From Dryomyza anilis (taxonomy: Eukaryota > Arthropoda > Insecta > Diptera > Dryomyzidae): a DNA stretch of 64,000 nt. How positions within the stretch are numbered: position 1 is the stretch's first letter; every line of letters starts with the position of its first letter. The notes below the pieces were generated by a model. That model did no database searches, was not told where the DNA came from, and was given only the letters and a program-made list of their open reading frames with translations. Of the stretch, positions 60,259 to 64,000 are shown piece after piece. Location: assembly GCA_951804985.1 (NCBI GenBank), contig OX638130.1, positions 97,647,700 to 97,711,699 of the forward strand. Direction: 5' to 3'. Both the position numbers and the translations under genes were made by a program.

Positions 60259-60904
60259 CTGTTGCCTGAACTGTCAGCGATGCCTTTCTCTGAAAAATCT
60301 ATTAAATGCGAACCCATCGATATTGAGGATCAAGGACTGCAAGCAAGTTACATAAATCTGTATCATCAACAGCTGCAGCAACAACAGCTGCAAAACACAG
60401 TCAAGAATGAAATTGACTCCGATTATGAGGACAACTCGACGTTTTATAAGAATAATGCGCTCGGCACCAATTACCATTCCACTGAAGAGGATGATGAGGA
60501 CGACAATGAAGACGACGAGACTGCCTTAAATGATGCTGACGATGAGGCCTTTAGTCGTGGCAGTAATTTTAATGCAATTAAACAGCAACAACCATCGAAT
60601 CTGCGGCGACATGCACGCAAACAACGTGATCGCAACAAGAAATCACTCAAATGTTCACATTGCGACAAACAAGTCTACAAACAGATTTATCTGGATGCTC
60701 ATATACGCGCTGTGCACGAGGGCCATGAGAAACCATTTCTGTGCCAGCAGTGCGACAAGTCATTTACGCGCTACAATCAGCTGCACGTTCACATGCAGTC
60801 GGTGCATTTGAAGAATGACAAATTCGCTTGTGAGTTTGAAGGCTGTGATGCAATGTTTAAAATGATGAATACACTGGAGACACATCGCAAGGTGGTGCAT
60901 ATAC
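60259..60904 (+). CDS. ZAD/C2H2 zinc-finger protein B, exon 2 (linker and first three fingers); gene incomplete
   Basis: After a 76-bp intron with an in-frame stop, the acceptor TTGTCTTCTAG ends at 60258 and the frame reads LLPELSAMPFSEKSIKCEPI. IKCEP is a possible sumoylation site. Gln-rich and strongly acidic segments and a basic patch (LRRHARKQRDRNKK) precede three fingers: CSHCDKQV..., CQQCDKSF... and CEFEGCDAMF..., the last with C-X4-C spacing like finger 3 of gene A. The frame meets a strong donor C|GTAAGT at 60904/60905, phase 1. Reading on gives an AT-rich tail with no fingers to a stop at 61077. I expect more finger exons beyond the window. Confidence 0.88.
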
Positions 60905-61255
60905 GTAAGTTTTTTTTTTTCATTTGTAACACCTGCGAACAAGGGGCTACTTTTTGTACAATTTGTATTTGGTTCATGTCTTGTTATTTTGCGGTTCACT
61001 TTTTGAACTTTAAAAATATATTTGAATATTACAAAATATTATTTAAGTTAATTAAAAGCAATAATTCAAACGAATAATGGTTTCAATTTTAAAATATTTT
61101 TAAAAAGATTTTAATATTTTTTTAATAAAAGTTTTTTATATTTGTAAACATTTTCATTTTATGGTTCGGTTTTAGAATTAAAGTTTGCTTTTTGCTTAAA
61201 TTTTCTATATCTTGAACAACAACAAAAAGCCCAAGACACCCACATGCACAAATCG

Positions 61256-61273
61256 GTAGGTAGGTAGGTAGGT
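61256..61273. repeat. (GGTA)n microsatellite
   Basis: Four to five TAGG tetranucleotides, followed by GTGTACTG. Confidence 0.9.
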
Positions 61274-61694
61274 GTACTGAATTTCCTATTAGTTTGACTA
61301 TATATTTAATCATAAAGTAAAGGTATTTTTACATATGAGTTCAATATGGTTTTATATGAAATATTAGAACATAAATGTTCTATTCATAGGTCACAAAGAC
61401 CGATCAATACCAGAAAGCGTAGGTGTACAAATTTTCTAACTTAGCAGTTTTCTTGATCTAGCATTTCTATTATTCCTTTAATCGTGATTTCAACATACAG
61501 CCGGGCATCGACTGAGAACTTAATGCTGATCAAGAATATATCATCGTTGTAGAAGTAAAAGTCACCAATTTTCAAAATGCCAATTATTCATTTACAAAAT
61601 CCTTTTATATATCTGTCAATTTCTGATAGATGATATCATTTGCATTTATCAATTGGTATTTCAGTTTTACAAATATAACAATTATTTTTTTTAT

Positions 61695-63251
61695 AATCAT
61701 GCTGATTATGGATTCCGGGGGATTTGGTGCGGCGGGAGTCTATACGATTCGCACTCGACTCACTTTTTCGGAGAAAATTTATTATTGAATCCGTGCGAGT
61801 TGAGATCCGCAAAAAGTACTCCGAATCTCAGTTGACTTTTGTGAAGTGTCAAATAATAAATAAATTCAATAAATAAATTCAATAAATAAATTCAAAACAT
61901 ATTCATACATTTTTAATAAATACTTCATTTTTTGGCCATTACAACCCATAAAGGATTCCGCCGCAGTTATAACGCCACCCACTGGTGACAGATAAGCACT
62001 TCAATCCCCACCAGTGGCTCCACCGGAGTTTCGGACGCCCTCTCCTACATTGATTGAACACTTTTTTTGCTGGAGCGTTTTTATCTATATGCTCGACATG
62101 TCCATATTAATGCACTATATATTAATGCACGACATGTCGGCGTAGAGCTCATGCAGTCAGTTTGTCGTTTCATCTGATTCTGTACTCGTTCTCAATGGAT
62201 TTCGGGTCATAATTTTCTATAGATTATTTCCCATCGGTGTTAGCAAGCGTCCATGCCTCAAGGCCATAGAGGATAACTGACACAAGAGCAGCCTCTCTTC
62301 CTCAATTGCCTACTGAGCACAATTTTAGCACCTGCTGTTCAGGAATGATATTTTATTCCTGTTGATGCTGGTTCCTCGGCTGACGAAGTCCTTTATGGCT
62401 TCGAAATTGTGGGTGTCAATAGGTATCGGGGGCAACACTCATAGACTTTGTAGAAACGCTCGTAGAAGACCTCTTTAATTTTGTTGTCCTTCTAGTTCGT
62501 CGGAGCATGCACACAAATTAGTCTAATGAAGAATGATTATGAATTGATACGGATTGTTGCAATGTTCACGATGTGAACCTGCAGACAAGATGGTGCAATG
62601 TATTTCCGACTACAAATGCCCAACCAAATGTGTACCTCTCCGTATGACACCTGTAATAGATGTCACAGGAGCGGAACAGGTTTTAAACATTGCATTTCCT
62701 AGATTGCGATGATGTCAATCGTCTTTTTCATGGACATCAATAATCCCTATAAATGGTTCTGATGTTTCAGGTGTATATCCGTAAATCATGGTCTATTATA
62801 CGTTTGCATGGGTTGTCAACGTGTTTTCGGGTTGGTGTCTGTCTTAGGAAAACCCCCTTTTTGGAGGTCCAAAATCCCTGTTTCATTTTCCCCGATGATA
62901 CCTCCTGGTTAATACCCGATCTTCAGCTGTTTGCTCAGTTAACGGTGTTCACCTACGCGAAGGTGGGACTAGGAGTTACGTAGGATATGCTATGATAAAC
63001 GATTGAGCACTACACCATTATAAACCCACAATATATACATATATAATAAATTTCATTTCGAATTCACCTTAATTTCAATGCGAATTCAAAGTGATAAAAT
63101 TTATATGAACATCGGATTTTTTGCGTTTTCAATAATATTTTATTCCGAATCCGTTCACTTTGCCGCCGGCGTTTTGAATAATTAAAATATGAGAAAATTG
63201 TGATATATTCCCGCCGCAACAAATCCGCCGGATCCATAATTAGCATGAATA
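61695..63251. mobile_element. 1.56-kb unit bounded by inverted repeats of about 43 bp
   Basis: The left arm (about 61695-61737) reads ATCATGCT-ATTATGGATTC, a G-rich GATTTGGTGCGGCGGGA. The right arm (about 63209-63251), inverted, reads CATGCTAATTATGGATCCGG and GATTTGTTGCGGCGGGA. Some similarity continues inwards (GAGAAAA, AAATATTATTGAA, CGAATC). The unit encloses the RTE remnant. Whether it is a transposon carrying an older insertion or a chance pair of related repeats is unclear. Confidence 0.6.
61960..62860 (-). pseudogene. Decayed RTE-type (JAM1/BovB-like) non-LTR retrotransposon, minus strand
   Basis: Read on the minus strand from about 62760 to 62400, the frame gives IDIIAI-QEMQ-like, RLICVHAPTN and KIKEVFYERFYKVYECCPRY blocks. 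These match the endonuclease domain of RTE-clade elements (IVAIQE, HAPTE, KDxFYExL..Y..CP). From about 62310 to 61980 it gives VILYGLEAWTL and a region like YRIR-NDxL, matching the extreme C-terminus of the reverse-transcriptase ORF. Stops and frameshifts are frequent, and nearly the whole reverse-transcriptase core between the two parts is missing. It is an old, immobile relic. Confidence 0.8.
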
Positions 63252-64000
63252 ATTATTAACAAAGTCGAAATTTAAAATGTGTGACGAAACTAAACAAATT
63301 TTCGTTTTCACTGTTCGTGCTCTATTTCAGCGTTTTTATTTAAAATATCTGAATAATAAATCTGAAAAAAATATTTCAGATTTATTATATAAAAATGATC
63401 GAAATAAAGTTGTCTTTTATAAATTTTAAGCGAATACTTAGTATTTATTTAGATTTAATATGTTCAAAAAATTGCTTTAGTATTGTCACACACTCTAAAT
63501 ATATTTTCATGCCTAAGACGCCTCTTTCTTTGGTTTACAAACGGATGACCACTCTTTCACTCTTTGGGTAGGGTATAAAAATAGATAAAAAAAACGATTT
63601 TGAAACCTTTATAAAACCAACACAGTTTACATTGATTTCGTATATCGTTTTATTACGAGTTTATATCGATTACTGCTTCAGTTTTTAACATGAAACGCTT
63701 CTATACGGATATTGATTACGTTTGTAGATATTTCTTAAACTGTAGTAATAAAACGTATCAATTCAATTTTTAATACTTCGAAATTCGGCAATTTATTATA
63801 CGTTTCTGTAATATTATTGCTTTGCATTTAATCTCAGATTAAGGGCCAGTACAAGTTTAAACTTAATTTATATTTTTCTACATTGTTGAAACGTCTATAG
63901 TTCCAAATCAAATCAAAACTCCCGAATGTTATAAAATTTTACAGACAGGAATACAATTCGTAATTATTTAATATGGCATTTTAAATTTTCGTGATACACA

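Larger units (their letters stand above)
60905..64000 (+). other. Probable intron of ZAD gene B, continuing past the window
   Basis: No zinc-finger exon is seen here. It contains a (GGTA)n run (about 61256-61273), an AATAAATTC repeat (61856-61895), an element with inverted-repeat ends (61695-63251) and, inside that, a decayed RTE-type retrotransposon. The last 700 bp is plain AT-rich sequence. If no distal exon exists, this would instead be intergenic and gene B would be truncated. Confidence 0.55.

Noticed and set aside
61653..61835. 60-codon plus-strand open frame
   Set aside because: Covers the left inverted repeat of the element at 61695-63251; no similarity to any family that I recognise.

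Overview
The window is AT-rich nuclear DNA from a higher (schizophoran) fly. It has long introns full of microsatellites, minisatellites and small transposons, spliced genes with GT-AG introns, and coding exons that stand out by their higher G+C and Gln/His/Asn/Ala repeats. The species cannot be named from the sequence; a calyptrate or other higher dipteran is an inference from the close match to the Drosophila Broad proteins as I remember them, combined with much longer introns.

Positions 3,698-41,559 (+) carry almost all of the coding part of broad (br, the Broad-Complex), the ecdysone-response BTB/zinc-finger transcription factor. Six common coding exons (3,865-4,050; 15,806-15,994; 16,102-16,513; 17,878-18,130; 18,671-18,819; 18,909-18,959) encode the BTB domain and linker (413 residues plus a split Gly). 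Four alternative terminal exons follow, each with its own pair of C2H2 fingers and stop codon, in the order Z1 (23,387), Z3 (28,309), Z2 (36,473), Z4 (40,946). All four acceptors have the same phase and complete the same Gly codon, so one donor at 18,960 can join to any of them. The predicted isoforms are 719 (Z1), 809 (Z3, to its first stop), 496 (Z2) and 617 (Z4) residues.

The most interesting coding observation is at Z3. Directly after its TAA stop (29,496-29,498) the same frame stays open for 69 more codons of clearly protein-like, Gln-rich sequence and ends at 29,708. This suggests stop-codon readthrough, a recent nonsense change (CAA to TAA) or a sequence error.

Positions 41,560-54,818 hold no recognised gene. 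They contain a (TATACGATATAGGGTC)-type array, a 16-bp and a 15-bp minisatellite, a satellite of about 130-140 bp with a TA-flanked 1.08-kb element inserted in it, and a 1.56-kb foldback element with candidate 7-bp target duplications.

Positions 54,819-56,843 and 59,799-60,904 (both +) are two neighbouring ZAD/C2H2 zinc-finger genes. The first is complete (575 residues, 9 fingers). The second is incomplete here, because its reading frame reaches a splice donor after finger 3 and no further finger exon is seen before the window ends. The last 3 kb carries a decayed RTE-type retrotransposon on the minus strand, bounded by short inverted repeats.
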